DNA of 64,000 nt. It comes from Hevea brasiliensis (taxonomy: Eukaryota > Streptophyta > Magnoliopsida > Malpighiales > Euphorbiaceae). How positions within the stretch are numbered: the first letter of the stretch is position 1; every line of letters starts with the position of its first letter. Positions 11,830 to 24,469 of this stretch are shown piece by piece. The stretch covers positions 59,729,119 through 59,793,118 of the forward strand of contig NC_079507.1 in the NCBI RefSeq assembly GCF_030052815.1, in the 5' to 3' direction. Under the pieces are notes generated by a model that saw nothing but the letters and a program-made list of their open reading frames with translations, was not told the origin of the DNA and ran no database searches. The position numbers were made by a program, and so were the translations under genes.

Positions 11830-14800
11830 AATGCAGACATAAGTATCTTATAGCCGACTTCTTTGAAAACCACTTTAATTTTTCTACATATTTTGTTATT
11901 TTTATTTTTATTATTAATGATTATTCTATTAAACAAAAAAAAGTTGACGGACTTTGTTGATTTTTTAGGGCCTTCATTTTCCTCTGATAATTTTTGTCAT
12001 TTTCCTCCTAAGATTTTCGGGTAATATTTTAAGAAAATATTTAAAATGAAAAATATTCTATGCAATATGGTTAGATTATTAAAAAATAAAAAGAGTTGAT
12101 AATTTTTTATTATCGAAATGTATGCTATACGTATGAGTATGAGTGTGACCTTGGCCCTTGTGGACCCTTCATGGTTCCCTATCCCAAGTTTTCATTTTTA
12201 AGATAAAATTAATTACCTAGTGTCCAATTTCAATCTTTACTATATAATTGCTTCTTTTTGTAAATGATAGAAAATTGCATTAATATAAAATTAAAATTTT
12301 TAATAATAAAATAATTGTAATTTGATGAATATAACCGTGAAAAGAAACGTCTAAAATATTAATTTAATTAATTTTTTCATATATTTTATAAAGAATAAAA
12401 AAAATTAACAATTACATTCCCTCAATCTGCAATATCACTATTATTGTCTTATTTGATAATATTAACTATTCTAATAGTCATTAGTTATTTTCCTAGCTAC
12501 TAATTATTATATATTAATTATTAATAGTTATCTATTTATATAGCCGTTAAAGTATAAATGTTCGGTAAAAATAGCTGTTAAATATAAAAATAGTGATATA
12601 ATCTTATTGATTTTAGTTAAAATGCTCTCTCAACGTCTAAAAAGTTAGAAATGATAATTTTTCATAAACCATTTTCTCAATGTCTAAAAAATAGTATAAA
12701 TATTATACTATCGAATAATATAAATAAGATATCAAAACACTAAATATTATCTTAAAAATCGTTGCTAGATATGCCTATATAATTCATATCCTATTAAATT
12801 CCTTTGAAATAAATTTTTTATATTTTTATAAGTAAATTATTAAAAACAAACAAAAGAGGATGAATTGCAATTATAGTGGCAACAAATTATTTTTTTAATT
12901 TTGTGCCAGAAAAAAAGAGGAACTCAACATGTAAAAAAAAAATTGCCATCATCAAGAACATGATTATAGGGTTTGAAAAAGAACAAAGCTTTTTGCTTGG
13001 TTATTCCATGTCTACAAATCTAAATCCGTGGGCAAATTGATACCAAGTTAAAATCTACAAGTGGGCATTATATGAAATTGTTAAAGCCAATTGCGATTGT
13101 GATCCAAGTGGTATGTATATATAATGAGTCAACAAGGTTCTCGCCTATATTTGTTTGCTTTTTCAAAGGCTAGTGCCCTCTTTTTCTTGGTGGGAGATAA
13201 TGGGGCTTTGGTCAGTTTATAACGAAGCTAATTTATTTGAATTGATACGGTCAGTTTGAAATTCAACATAAAATATAAATTAAAAATATTTTTTCATTCG
13301 AAAATATTCATAATTCATAAATTTATTTAAATTTCTTTATACGTAGCGATGTAATAAGTAATATAAACAATTCACAAATTAAGATGACCAACAATATGAA
13401 TCTGTAAAACTTAAATTATTTATCATCTCCAATTATAAGAAGTGCAAAACACCAAAACTTTATATCATTTTATAAATCAAACTTGTGAAGAAGGCTACTT
13501 AGATGTACATATAGTTATCTTAATGAACTAAAAATTAATTAATGTGATAAATTAGAGGAATTCATCAATCATGCACGTTTAAATGATAGCAATACAAGTG
13601 GAAATTAATGGGGGCAATGCGTTGAATAATTGAACAAAGTAATAAACAAGCCATGTTGCTCATAGGAAAATGTGGTGATCAATATTTTCCCATATTTGCA
13701 TGAGACATAGGCCTATGTCATTTAATCAAAAATGGGATAATGTCATATTGACTTGCATTTGAAAAGAAGAGATTTAAAAGGCATCCCTTATCCCTTCTCC
13801 TATGAATGAATATGCACCACATGTGATGGATGTGGCCAACTTCCAAACCAAGTAAGGATAGTTTCTTCTTTTTTCTACTTAGAAATTAATATTGGCCGGA
13901 TTTCTTTCATAGATTAAAGAGGGAAAAAAAGCACCCTGTTATATAAGGGATGGGCATGTGGAGTTTTAGATTGTCAAATTATGTTTGAACCCCATCAATC
14001 AACTCAAAGATTAACATACAATTTTCCTACTTAAGTAAAAAGTTAAATTTAAATGTGATTTTGGGATTTTAGATATAATTAATTTAATTAATTTAACTAT
14101 ATTATGTTATTTTTATGTGGCTTGAATTTTGAATATGTCCTTATGGACCCGAATTGTAACCAAGTTTCACGTTGCGACTCGATTTGAGATAAAATCAGGA
14201 TAAATATTGAAATATTCTGCCATTTGCAGTATATTTATGAGATATTCGAGAAACACAATAAAATTAGAGTTTAAGAGTTTTGAGTGATTGTATATTACTT
14301 TTTTTCATCATAGTGAAATATTTTCTCTTGTCTTACCCATGGATATAGACTTTACGATCGAATTAAGTAAATCCTATATTATTTTTTCTTCTATTCTCTT
14401 ATATTTGTAATTGTGCGATTGTGTGTGTTCCTTAGATTTACATAATTGTTTTAACATATTATACATTCTAATGCTATTTTTAATTATATGGGCAATAGCT
14501 CCATAAACAATTTATGGAATTGCAATGGGTAAGAGTCGGTTGACCACTACAATGACTAAAAATCACTTTTCTCAATGAACAAAAGTCCATCTTCACTTAT
14601 AGGTAAAAAAACCAAATAATCTATGTGATATTACTATTTATAGTGTTAGCTACTTAACACTAATATAATTATGAATTCAACTCAATTTAAAAATAATACT
14701 ATAACAATATGATAGGAATTCCACTTAACAAATGAAATAATTATTGTACTCTAATTAGAAAAAGGTCAATCTCCAAATCTCACTGTGAGTAATAAATCTA

Positions 14801-15200
14801 GCAAAAATTTTATCCCACAAATAGTTTTTAAAAATTTTTTATGAGAAAAAAAAAAAGTTAACATGTACTAATAGTAGTGTTTATCATAAAATCACTCAAT
14901 TAATAATTTTAAGTTATAAATGAACTCTCAAAAATAAATTTTAATATCTTTGACGTACCCCTCATAAGAAATTCATCAAGCTCGGAGCACCGATAATTAC
15001 ATAAGCCTGTTTTAACTTGTGTGGAAATTCTTTTGCATTACTTCCTCAGGGAAATTAAAGAAGAAAAAAAATAATGGACACAAACATTTCTAGTAAAGTT
15101 TCAGATGCCTTGTTATCTCTTTAGTTCAAAAATTACAATTATCTATGCAAAATCTACATTGATTTTATTCACCAATATGGAAGGTGTGTATTAACCTTCT
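11830..15200. other. AT-rich intergenic DNA, no gene recognised
   Basis: Very AT-rich with only short ORFs. The one structure I can support is the dispersed MITE-like copy listed separately at 12449-12775. Confidence 0.6.
12449..12775 (+). repeat. MITE-like family 2, copy 1
   Basis: This segment shares ordered blocks with 43539-43860 (same strand) and 20015-20365 (opposite strand): an ATTTGATAATATTAACT-like start, TTAAATATAAAAATAGTGAT, a pair of TCTCAA-TCTAAAAA blocks, and a closing AAATATTATCTTAAAAA. Lengths are all close to 325-350 bp. The conserved order, length and absence of coding capacity fit a non-autonomous DNA element family. Terminal inverted repeats and target-site duplications are not clear. 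Confidence 0.5.
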
Positions 15201-15205
15201 AGGAG

Positions 15206-15206
<1 letters not shown>

Positions 15207-15287
<81 letters not shown>
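15207..15287. repeat. (AAT)n microsatellite, about 26 units
   Basis: An uninterrupted AAT/ATA trinucleotide run of about 80 bp, the longest simple repeat in the window and likely length-polymorphic. Confidence 0.95.
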
Positions 15288-15289
<2 letters not shown>

Positions 15290-15829
15290 GCTTTTCCAAG
15301 TACATAAAAAGCTATGGTATTCGAGTTTCACTTTGATGGATGGAGTGCAAATTTTGGCTTAAAAACTTATAAATAAAAATATAAAAACATGTTTAAATAT
15401 CTAATTTTCACAATATAATTTAATTAGAACTCTAAATTCCTAATTATAATTTTCTTTTTGAAAAAAAATAAATTTACAAAAATACTATTGATCAAAGGTC
15501 TTGCCTAACCTTTATTTTTATTAATGAAATCAATATTAAAAAGTTAAATATTTATTTCATAATAAAAGTTCTGATAATCTGCTCCATGAAAAATTATCGA
15601 AGCCATGAAGTTGATGAAGCCGAGCTTGAAAATTGGGCATTAACAATTCATTCAGCTATGTTCAAGTATTTTATAGTTTAATTTCGGATTTTCGGATAGC
15701 TATATTTATCGACAAAATCTCACAGCAAGCCTAAGAAAAATGTTCAATAACTTCCTGATTATTTTTAATAACTTTATTAGCTTGTGTAATAGATTTTCTT
15801 TTAACAGAAAATATATTTCATTAGATAAA

Positions 15830-16420
15830 ATAAGATTACAAAGCTTAAACTCACTTAAAATGCACTATTATATTAATTAATCCCAGCCTAGGACTAAAAA
15901 TTCAAATCCTAATGAACCGCAGGCTAAACGGGTAAGACCCAGTTATCTGATCTTTAGTAGCTGCTGATCTCAACTTCATCTTCTCCAATGGATTCTTCAA
16001 TGGCTTTTAAGGGAGAACGGCAAGGCAACTTTAACCTCAACCATGTAAGAGAGAAAACATCAGCCTGCTCGGATGAACCGAGAAGAGTTTGACAAAGATG
16101 ACCAGTGCGGTAACAGCCTCTAATTGCCAACCAATACCTACTCTAAAAAGCTACACAACAACCCAACATGGGACCGGTTTTAACATGCAAAGCCTCCCAC
16201 TGATACCCAACAAAGCCCTATCCTAAAGAGAGGCATTTAAAACTCCAAACTGGAGCCTAAGAAATAATTAGAGGAAAAATTAATAAGAGTCTACACTACT
16301 GAAAGAAACAAGAATAGTGGGAGGGTCGATGGCCATAAACGGCCAAACCTCTCTGATAGACTAAAACCTTGCTGATACTTTACAGTGAGAAAGAAGAGCT
16401 TTTTTCCTTGAGAGAGAGAG
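15830..16420 (-). mobile_element. Moderate-GC relic, probably retroposon-derived
   Basis: This roughly 0.6-kb block is richer in GC than its flanks and reads more naturally on the minus strand. It starts with a (CT)n leader near 16420 and ends in an AT-rich, 3'UTR-like tail with TAATGAAATATATTTTCTG near 15805. No frame is intact. Its look resembles 5' and 3' ends of plant LINEs, and an RNase H relic of that class lies 1.2 kb away on the same strand. Identification is tentative. Confidence 0.3.
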
Positions 16421-16779
16421 AGTGTTTAGGCAAAGATAGAATTGAATAATTTTTTACAATAATTATCTAGTAATACATAAATCAAGTTGTAAAATATTGA
16501 TATCTTGGGGTCAAAATGATAAATTTTATCTTAAATTCTAAATTGATCTATATGAACTATGAATTACTATATTGTCCTTTAATTTTTCTATTATTTGCTA
16601 GTTGCAATCTATATTCTGATAATTATATTAGCTATCCCTAGCTTTCATTTCCATCTACTAAGTCATTTCATGAGATTTTAATTTGATTTGAAATCGTTTA
16701 CCAAGCATTGATATTTTTAATTTAAACCATCTCACCCCATTATAAAGAAAAACTAAATAAAAGAAAAATGAAAATGGGA

Positions 16780-17330
16780 ATATGAAGGGGCAAAGGGTGA
16801 ATAAATCAAAGAATGACACAAAAATGAAAAATAAGAAAGAGAGAGAGAGAGAGAGAGAGACAGTGACCTATTATCCACTTTTTTATATGCCACCTTTTCA
16901 CTTTCAACTTGAATATTTACATTTCTGCCACCGACTGATGGAGGAGCTCAGTGGATGGGATAATTTATTGCGTGTGCCGTTCTCCACCGTACAATCTGAC
17001 AGTGACCAATAAAAAGGCTAGGTGTGGTTCACGTCAAGTCCCATCATGGCCTTTTGGGACCCGCCATCCGTCAGCCAATGGTCACGATTTCGTCCTTTTC
17101 CTTTTTCTTCTGTTCCTTTGTACGATAATATCTGCATTTTATCCGTAGGATTACAAGATTCGGTGATGTCACTTTTCTTTTTTGCTCCACTGCCCCTCAA
17201 CATCTCCTTATTCACCATGTTTTCTCATTCTGTATTACGGGTAAACCATGGTTGGATTTTTCCCCCCTCCCCCAAAAGGCAGAATCCATTGATAGGCCTT
17301 AAAACGGGCACTGAGGAATATATATATAGA
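16780..17330. other. GC-richer, promoter-like island without a gene
   Basis: After a (GA)n microsatellite at about 16839-16861, the sequence holds two CCAAT motifs (GACCAATAAAAAGG near 17006 and CAGCCAATGG near 17072), pyrimidine-rich tracts, and a GAATATATATATAGAGAG element near 17317. This is the composition of a plant promoter and leader on the plus strand. No credible ORF follows; AT-rich repeat DNA begins at about 17335. The longest ORF here (132 codons, 17022-17420) has no recognisable features and I do not call it a gene. Confidence 0.35.
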
Positions 17331-17334
17331 GAGA

Positions 17335-17565
17335 GATTATTTGAAATTGGGTTTACAGCATCTAAATTATTTTTTTTTAATAAAAATATTATTTTAAATA
17401 TTATTAAAAAAATAATTTAATAAAAATTATTTTATTATTTTTATATTTTTATAATTAAAATTTATTAAATTTAATTTTAAATTATTTTTTAAACTCTCTA
17501 ATTAATATATTTAAAAAAATAATTTTTTCAATAATAATTTTAATAAAAATATCAAACAGGCACAT
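17335..17565. repeat. AT-rich MITE-like insertion
   Basis: An almost pure A/T block of about 230 bp that starts near GAAATTGGGTTTACAGCATC and ends near ATCAAACAGGCACATAAT. Internal complementary tracts (AATAAAAATATTATT and its reverse complement) suggest a foldback MITE. Ends are uncertain. Confidence 0.35.
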
Positions 17566-17594
17566 AATAATTCGTTGAGAATAATTATATGAGG

Positions 17595-17946
17595 AGGATT
17601 CATTTCCAAGGGCATTGAAAGCTATATTATGAGTCGCTTTATTAGAATACTTTCTAACAAAATTGAAATGAATCTCACTAAACTATATCTCAAAATGATT
17701 TATGCCTCGGATGATGCCTTATATATGTCAAGTAAAATTGAATCAGCACTGATACTATTACTAACGATTCAAGCATCCCTTTTTACAATGACCCATCGAA
17801 ATCTTTGTCCTTAGCAAGGACAATACCTTTCCTGGTTGTAAGGCCTTCCAGTCCTCAATGTAACTTTTATTGTCTTGCATTACCATTATAACGGCTCCCA
17901 TTCCATTAATTTCATCCATTGTTGTATCAAAATTAATCTTAACTAA
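17595..17946 (-). pseudogene. RNase H domain relic of a non-LTR retrotransposon
   Basis: On the minus strand, KINFDTTMDEINGMGAVIMV (about 17942-17880) matches the first strand and catalytic Asp region of RVT_3-type RNase H domains in plant LINEs. Downstream, in another frame, EIHFNFVRKYSNKATHNIAF (about 17665-17605) matches the C-terminal part with its conserved N-x-x-x-H pattern. Stops and frameshifts separate them, so this is a dead fragment. Domain identity rests on motif recognition only. Confidence 0.6.
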
Positions 17947-18799
17947 GTATTGGTGGGAAAGTTTCCAAAATCATCTAGATATTTCAACACCATAGCTAGG
18001 ACATGATGGCATGAGAAGAGTGGATTTTGAGAAAAGGAGATTGACCTTTCGATTCATACATGCCCGAGTATGAAGACTATGAAGGAATGAGTTATTGTGC
18101 TTAGTTCATGTTGCTCAATAAAAGTTGAAGCTCTAGCTAGCTGTCTCTCATCGTACTTCCCTAGGTAAGGTGTGATTGAAGTCAAGGTGAGATTATAATA
18201 TTTTATAAGGTTAATTATTGATATTGAATATAATTTAAATTTAAAGTTCAATGTCAAGTTATCCTAAAACTCAAAGTTATGATATAATTTTATTTTTAAT
18301 TATATTATGAATATACACATTAATATATTTTTTTATGAAAATTATATTGTTTTTGTACTAATTTAAAAATATTTTTTAAAGAAATATTTGAGTACTACTG
18401 GTCTGTTCAAAGAATTTACTTGTGCATTTATTTTATTGCCCAAGTTTGATGCTAAGGATTTTATGCATGTAATAGTAAAAGCATTAATTACAATCATTAA
18501 ATTAATAATCATGAAGAATGGTGTTTAATTTATGTTCTTTATACTAGCGAAAAAAGCAAATTTATTTAATCACAAACACCACATTAATTATTATGAGCTA
18601 TTAATTCTTGAGAAGAATTCATATATATGTAATTTTCATATTTATACTATTTTCCACACCAAATAATGTACTCCCTATAAACATTTTTAATGAAATAAAA
18701 AAAAATTCTCCACATGCTTAATTTCTTTTTAACTTTTATTTCAGTTTTATCTTTCATATTTATTTTATAATAAGCAATAAATCAATTATACATATTTAG

Positions 18800-19216
18800 A
18801 TGATATTTGACTTATAAAAATCAGCTTATAAGTATTTAATATTCACAAGTTAATTTGAGCTTATAAGCATTTAAAAAATCTTAAACAGTTACTTATTTGA
18901 TTAATGTACTCATAAGTGACTAATAAATAATTAATTCGTTTAATAAAAAATAGTTGACAAATAAATTTATTATTAAAATAATAAAAAAAATATTAAATGA
19001 AATTTATGATAAAATTTTAAAAATTAAATGAGGATAATATAGTAAAATATTTTATTAAATTAATTTATAAGTACATAACTTATAAGTATCAAAATAAAAA
19101 TTTGGTTCTGTTAATATTTTTTTTAGCATATAAACTCAATTTATAAATTCAAAAATTATTATAAACAAATAAATCAATATATTTTTAGAACTTATATAAG
19201 CTCAAACAAACACTTT
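18800..19216. repeat. MITE-like family 1, copy a
   Basis: A 0.4-kb non-coding segment bounded by a left end with GATATTTGACTTATAAAAATC and a right end whose complement begins AAGTGTTTGTTTGAGCTTAT. These are imperfect inverted termini of a type common in plant MITEs. The core block ATTAAATTAATTTATAAG recurs in copies b (52416-53103) and c (57217-57600). Confidence 0.5.
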
Positions 19217-20014
19217 CTTAGATTAAACAAAATAAAATTTAGATAATATTGACCTTTGAAAAAAAAAAGTAAATTCGTCAAGGGAACATGCTTTTATCTT
19301 TTAAAAATTATTTTTAAGTGGATAATTAATAGATTTTAAAACATTTTCATAATGTAAAAAAAGTATAATTAATATGAAACTTTTTTTGATATAGATAACA
19401 TATTTACATCATGTTGAAATAAAATTATGATGAATTTGTGAAATTAATAGAAGAACTCAATACCCTAAAACATTCTACCATGTAGCAAGTACAATTTATG
19501 AAATGAGAAATATCAAAGTATTATTAAATGGACCCATAAAAGGATGTGATCCTTCTGGAGCTTAAATGCAGTGGACCGTGTACACTTAAATTTTTGCAAT
19601 GGTACATTGCATGCATGGAGTGTGTGGACCTATCTCATGAAAAAATAGAACACTCTCTTATTACTGTTTATTTTTAATTTTAACCCTTGCAAATTTTTTA
19701 AAAGTGTTTAATTTAATTCAATTTTTTATTTAAATTAATTCAATCTTTTTTAATTTAAACTCAACTTAACACAAATAAGGAAATATCGCAATGTGTTATT
19801 TAGGTATATTATACTTCACATCTATTTTTATTGTCATTCTACTCGCCATGTGAATTTATAAAACAATATTATAAATGATTAAAAAAAAATCATCTGATAT
19901 GATCCTAATTTTTTTTTATCTCATTGATTTTTATAGATAATGTGGGTTTATTTGCTTATTAAATTTAATTAGTATTATATATATATAGAAAATATACTAA
20001 TATCATTATAATTT

Positions 20015-20365
20015 GTTCGATAATAACTTTTAAGGTAATATTTAATATTTTAACTCTGATTAAAATATATATTTTATTTATATTATTTGGTGGTATAATA
20101 TTTATACTAATATTCAGAGATTGAGAGAGTAATTTATAAAATATCACTCCTCATAACTTTTAGAAATTAAGAAAATATTTTTATTATAATAAAATAATGA
20201 TACCACTATTTTTATATTTAATAGTTTATCTAATAATTATTTTTATCAAATTTTTATATTTTAAATTAATATATAAATAATTAATCACTAATAATTAATA
20301 TCTAATAATAAATAATTAATAAAATAATTAAGTGCTACTTAATTAACTGGTAAACATATCTTATA
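20015..20365 (-). repeat. MITE-like family 2, copy 3 (inverted)
   Basis: The reverse complement shows the same block order as 12449-12775 and 43539-43860, including TTAAATATAAAAATAGTGGT and TATTATACCACCAAATAATA followed by a TTAAATATTACCTTAAAAG end. The three copies are diverged, so transposition was not recent. Confidence 0.45.
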
Positions 20366-21916
20366 TAAATCTTAGGAAATCGTTGATATAGGGTTGGAAT
20401 GTTAAAAACCCTAACTTTTATATTTAAGATTCTAATTTTGTTTAAGAGAAAATTTCATAATGAGAAATATTTTTAAATTTTAAAATATTAAATTTATGTT
20501 TAAGTGAATTCACAATTTTTTTAATAAAATTTGTGTAAATTTTAAATATATTTATTTTTAATTAATAAAATTAATAAATTTAAAAGGTTTTCTTTTTTAA
20601 AACATATAAACACTTTACAAAACGTTGTATTTTCACTTAAATAATAAAAAAAATAAAATTATAAAAGATTTTATTAAAAAAAATTAATCTGCTACACTCT
20701 GCACGCCTACGCATTTTTTTCCCCCACCATAAGCATGCGTCTCCACCTATTCTGAAGCTTGCAAATTTGCGTTTCAACCCCTTGCCTACTTTCATCTTCC
20801 AGTACATGGATGACGCGTATTCAGAGAAAAAGGCTCTTTTTTTTTTTTTTTTTTACTATGGAGCCTTTTCAGTAAATACAAGTACAATACTCCGTTATTT
20901 TACGGATTTTTTTTCAATAAAATAACAGGGATATGATTGAGAGAGAATGAGATTTTTGTTTTAATTTTATAATTTACATTAATAGGATTCATTGTTAATG
21001 GTTGCAAAATAATATTAGGTGGGAGGATAACGGTTTTCTTATCCAATTTTGTTAAAAATTTGAGAATGTAACGTAACGTAAGTAAAAGCTAAAAAGAGGA
21101 AAATAATTTAAGAAAAACAAGGAGACATAGTTTTTTTTTTTCATTTGGAAAAAAAGAAAAAATATTAAAGAAAAACTATTTATTATTTTATTTTAATAAT
21201 ATAATTTAATATTTATTTTATTAATTATATTAAAGAAAATTTAAAATTACATTAAAATTTGAACAGTTATATGTCTATCAAACTTAAATTAAATTTTTAT
21301 TTCTTGAATAATTATTAATTATTTTTATTTAAATAATTCTTCATAAAAATATGACATTTTCATAGCATAATTAAAATAAAAAGTATATAATAAAAATATA
21401 TAAACATGATAGCAAATATAATAATTAACAAGAATGCTTAAATATATGCTCTTAAATATTATATATTATGCTAATAATTAAGAAATAATAATAAAAAAAG
21501 TCATTAAAAGAAATAATAATTTCCTAGTTTGTCATCTTTATTTTTTCTTTTTTTTTTTTTATTTTGGTTAAAGATTTTCATTTTATTCTTTTAATGAAAT
21601 TTTGTCATTAGGTTGCATTGGAATTATAGAATTTAAATTTAAAATGTTTAATTTAAAATTTAATATTTAAAATTTATAAATTTAAAAAATTTTAATTGTA
21701 GGGAGATGGATTTAAAATAACAAACAAAAGTAGTTTTTTTAATCTTGTCATAAATATATTAGATTTGGATCAAATTCAAATCTATTTTCATTTATAATAT
21801 TCAAACAATATATTTAATATAAATTTTAATCCATAGAATTAAATCACTCAATCTAAATATAGAGCATTATTTAATATTTAAAAAAAGTTGACAATGAATT
21901 TAATTGCAAATAATAA

Positions 21917-22088
21917 ATAAGATCTTTTAAATTGTAGTTAGTTTAATTTTGCATTTGGTATATACACATATATATATATATATATATATTATTTAATTTT
22001 AAAATGAATTTATTAATTAATTATTTTTTTGTTTTTTAAATTATATAAGATTTTTTAAATTGTAGCTGATTTAATTTTGCATTTGATA

Positions 22089-22136
<48 letters not shown>

Positions 22137-22316
22137 GTAATAAAAATATATGTACCCTTTCTATGCTTTTACATAATGTCTGGAAAACATTTCAGGAGAA
22201 AAAGAAGATAAAGAAAAAAATAAAAAATTTTTTATTTTTATTTTAGATAATAATATAAACGAAAATAAATTTGTTTAAGATTTTTTAAATTGTAGCTGAT
22301 TTAATTTTGTATTATA
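21917..22316 (+). repeat. Three direct copies of a 42-48-bp motif
   Basis: A motif centred on TTTTAAATTGTAGCTGATTT and AATTTTGCATTTG occurs at 21917-21964, 22045-22090 and 22275-22316. Copies 2 and 3 are nearly identical over their first 35 bases. Runs of (TA)n lie between or after copies. The third copy falls within the loop of the inverted repeat at 22138-22493. Confidence 0.75.
22091..22132. repeat. (TA)n microsatellite
   Basis: About 21 uninterrupted TA units immediately before the left arm of the inverted repeat. A shorter TA run lies at about 21966-21990. Confidence 0.9.
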
Positions 22317-22493
22317 TAATTTTAGTACCTTTTAATTTTCTTTAAATAAAATAAATAAATTTATTTTTGTTTATATTATTATCCAAAATAAAAATAAAAA
22401 AAATTCTTTATTTTCTTCTTTATCTTCTTTTTCTCCTGAAATGTTTTCCAAGCATCATGTAAAAGCATAGAAAGGGTAAATATATTTTTATTA
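22138..22493. repeat. Large inverted repeat (foldback), arms about 135 bp
   Basis: The left arm (22138-22272) and right arm (22357-22493) are near-perfect reverse complements. Shared landmarks are TACCCTTTCTATGCTTTTAC on the left and its complement ending AAAGCATAGAAAGGGTAAA on the right, the central CATTTCAGGAGAAAAAGAAG with its complement, and an inner GAAAATAAATTT. The loop is about 84 bp. A transcript would fold into a long hairpin. It may be a foldback MITE or a source of hairpin small RNAs; no ORF is present. Confidence 0.88.
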
Positions 22494-23444
22494 ATAAAAT
22501 TGTATTTGTATATTGCAAAATGGGTGAAGTGAATTTAAATGCTGGTTTGTTTCGTGAAAAAATAATTTACTTAAAAAAATATTTTTATTGATAAATAACT
22601 TTTTTTTATTATAGTATTGGAAAATAAATTATTTTTATTGTTTAAATACATTCAAATATTAATTTTTAAATTCATAATATTATAAAATATTTAGATTATA
22701 AAAAATTTATTTTTTATTTATTATTTAATAAAAAATATAAAATATTAAATTTTGGTAATCATCATAATAACCATAATTCAAAATTTAAAGGTAATTGATG
22801 ATCGATAAGCTAATTGATATGCCAAAAATTACATAAAATATTTTCTCATGAAACATTAAAATAATAATGCATAAGATATTTAGAGAGTAGTTCACATAAA
22901 TTATTTCATATCTATATATAAATTATTATTGTGAAATTGATATAATGTTATGATTTTTTGTTGCGTCATTAATTTGATAATTTTGATTCAATTAATTTAA
23001 AATTAATTGAATATTTTAATTAATAAAAATAAATAGTTAAATAAAAAAGTTTGATGCCCTACAAATTTCTTATTTTAACAGGAATGAATTTAATGATATG
23101 AAACAAGTATAAATTAGTCTAAAATATAATAGGAGCATAATTGAAAACAAATTATATAAATTAATCAAATATAAGAGAATAAATATTAGATACAAAGTAT
23201 TTTTTTTAAGGGGGGTGGTGGTGGAGGGGATTGCAATTTGTGAAGATGCCGCAAAGTATGAAAACATTCATGCATGTAAGATTAATAGAAGGTGGGATTC
23301 CTATAATTGTGCTAGTCTAGTAGTGGGACTTGTGTTGGCCCATTGCACAGTAATGACAATCAACTTGCAGCCATACTCTTATGTACATTGCCCTCTCAAT
23401 CATTTCATTCCAATACTATTCTTTTTATTTTATTATTTTTTATT

Positions 23445-23850
23445 AAGATAATATTTAATTTAACTTATAAACTAATTAAATCTATTTACAAATAAAAAAT
23501 TATGAATAAATTAATTTTTATTTTAATTTATAAATTAAAAAAATTACATTAAAAATCATAAAAATATTTTATTTATAATTTATTTATTTTTTAAATATTT
23601 TTTAATTAAATAAAAAATTATATTATTTTAATAATTTTTAAAAATATTAATAATATTATTATTTTAATAATTACAACACTTAATTTTATATTTTTTTGAT
23701 GATTTTAATAAATTAAATTATTTTTAAATATTTTTTATCAAATATTTAATTTATTTAAAAGTTATTTTTAAATAATTATTTATTTATTTTTAATTTTAAA
23801 AGATATATTTTAAATTAAAAATTAAGGATAAGTAATCAAATTAAATAATT
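23445..23850. repeat. Extreme A/T block, possible MITE-like copy
   Basis: About 400 bp of nearly pure A/T with TTTAATTTAACTTATAAAC near the left end, resembling family 1 ends. Low complexity makes homology to the other copies uncertain. Confidence 0.3.
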
Positions 23851-23899
23851 TTTAAATATTTAATTTTTTAATAATTTTTTTTAATTTTTGTAAAAATGA

Positions 23900-24165
23900 A
23901 AAACCAAGGGACAGCTTAGTAGATCTCTCCAACTTTGAGGGTAAATGCCTCCCTTCCTAGTTTGTCTGAAGCGACTCACTCAAGTGAGCGCGAAAAGCCA
24001 CAGTAAAGTAAGAAAATCTAAAGGAAAAAAAAAAAAAAAAAACTCACTCTCGCTTCCTCATAATAAAAATCTGACTACTCTCACATAGGAACACCCACAG
24101 CCTTTCCTCTCTCTTCCCATGGGTCTTTGCTTTGCCTTGCCTTTTTCTCTCGGTATAAAAAAAAG
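23900..24165 (+). promoter_or_regulatory. Probable core promoter of the ARF gene
   Basis: The sequence changes from A/T-only DNA to mixed composition at about 23900. A good TATA box, TATAAAA, lies at 24154-24160 after a pyrimidine-rich stretch. It predicts a start site near 24185-24190, about 980 bases before the ATG. A (GA)n run at 24207-24230 and a CAG-rich stretch would then lie in the leader. Confidence 0.5.
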
Positions 24166-24206
24166 AGCGAAAAATAATGGCGGTTAGGTGTTCATTGATT
24201 GAGCCA

Positions 24207-24230
24207 AGAGAGAGAGAGAGAGAGAGAGAG
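24207..24230 (+). repeat. (GA)n in the ARF leader
   Basis: About 12 GA units directly downstream of the predicted start site. Such purine tracts in plant leaders are candidate sites for GAGA-binding BPC factors. Confidence 0.8.
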
Positions 24231-24325
24231 CAGCAGTAGCAGCAGCTAGCAGAACCATCACCTCCGCAACTAGCACTATTTCAGTTACTGGAAACAACTG
24301 CCCAAACCCATAAAATCCTCTCCAT

Positions 24326-24469
24326 ATGCGTAAAAATATCATACATGTCTTTATATGATTATAGCTATATATATATGTGAAGATCTTAATATATGTTTAA
24401 AGTGTCTGCTGCCGTTGTTGTTGCATGCTCATGTGGCCTTCAGCTTGCTCTAAAATGTTCTGTACTTGA
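24326..24469 (+). promoter_or_regulatory. Cluster of short upstream ORFs in the ARF leader
   Basis: Three AUG-started ORFs lie in the leader if it is not spliced out: 24326-24358 (10 codons plus stop), 24345-24380 (11 codons plus stop, overlapping the first in another frame) and 24425-24469 (14 codons plus stop). More short ones follow before the main ATG at 25166. Upstream ORFs are known to reduce translation of several ARF mRNAs. Whether these are in the mature leader depends on unmapped leader introns. Confidence 0.45.

Noticed and set aside
17022..17420. 132-codon plus-strand ORF
   Set aside because: It mixes a promoter-like island with an A/T repeat, ends in translated A/T repeat, and has no recognisable domain.
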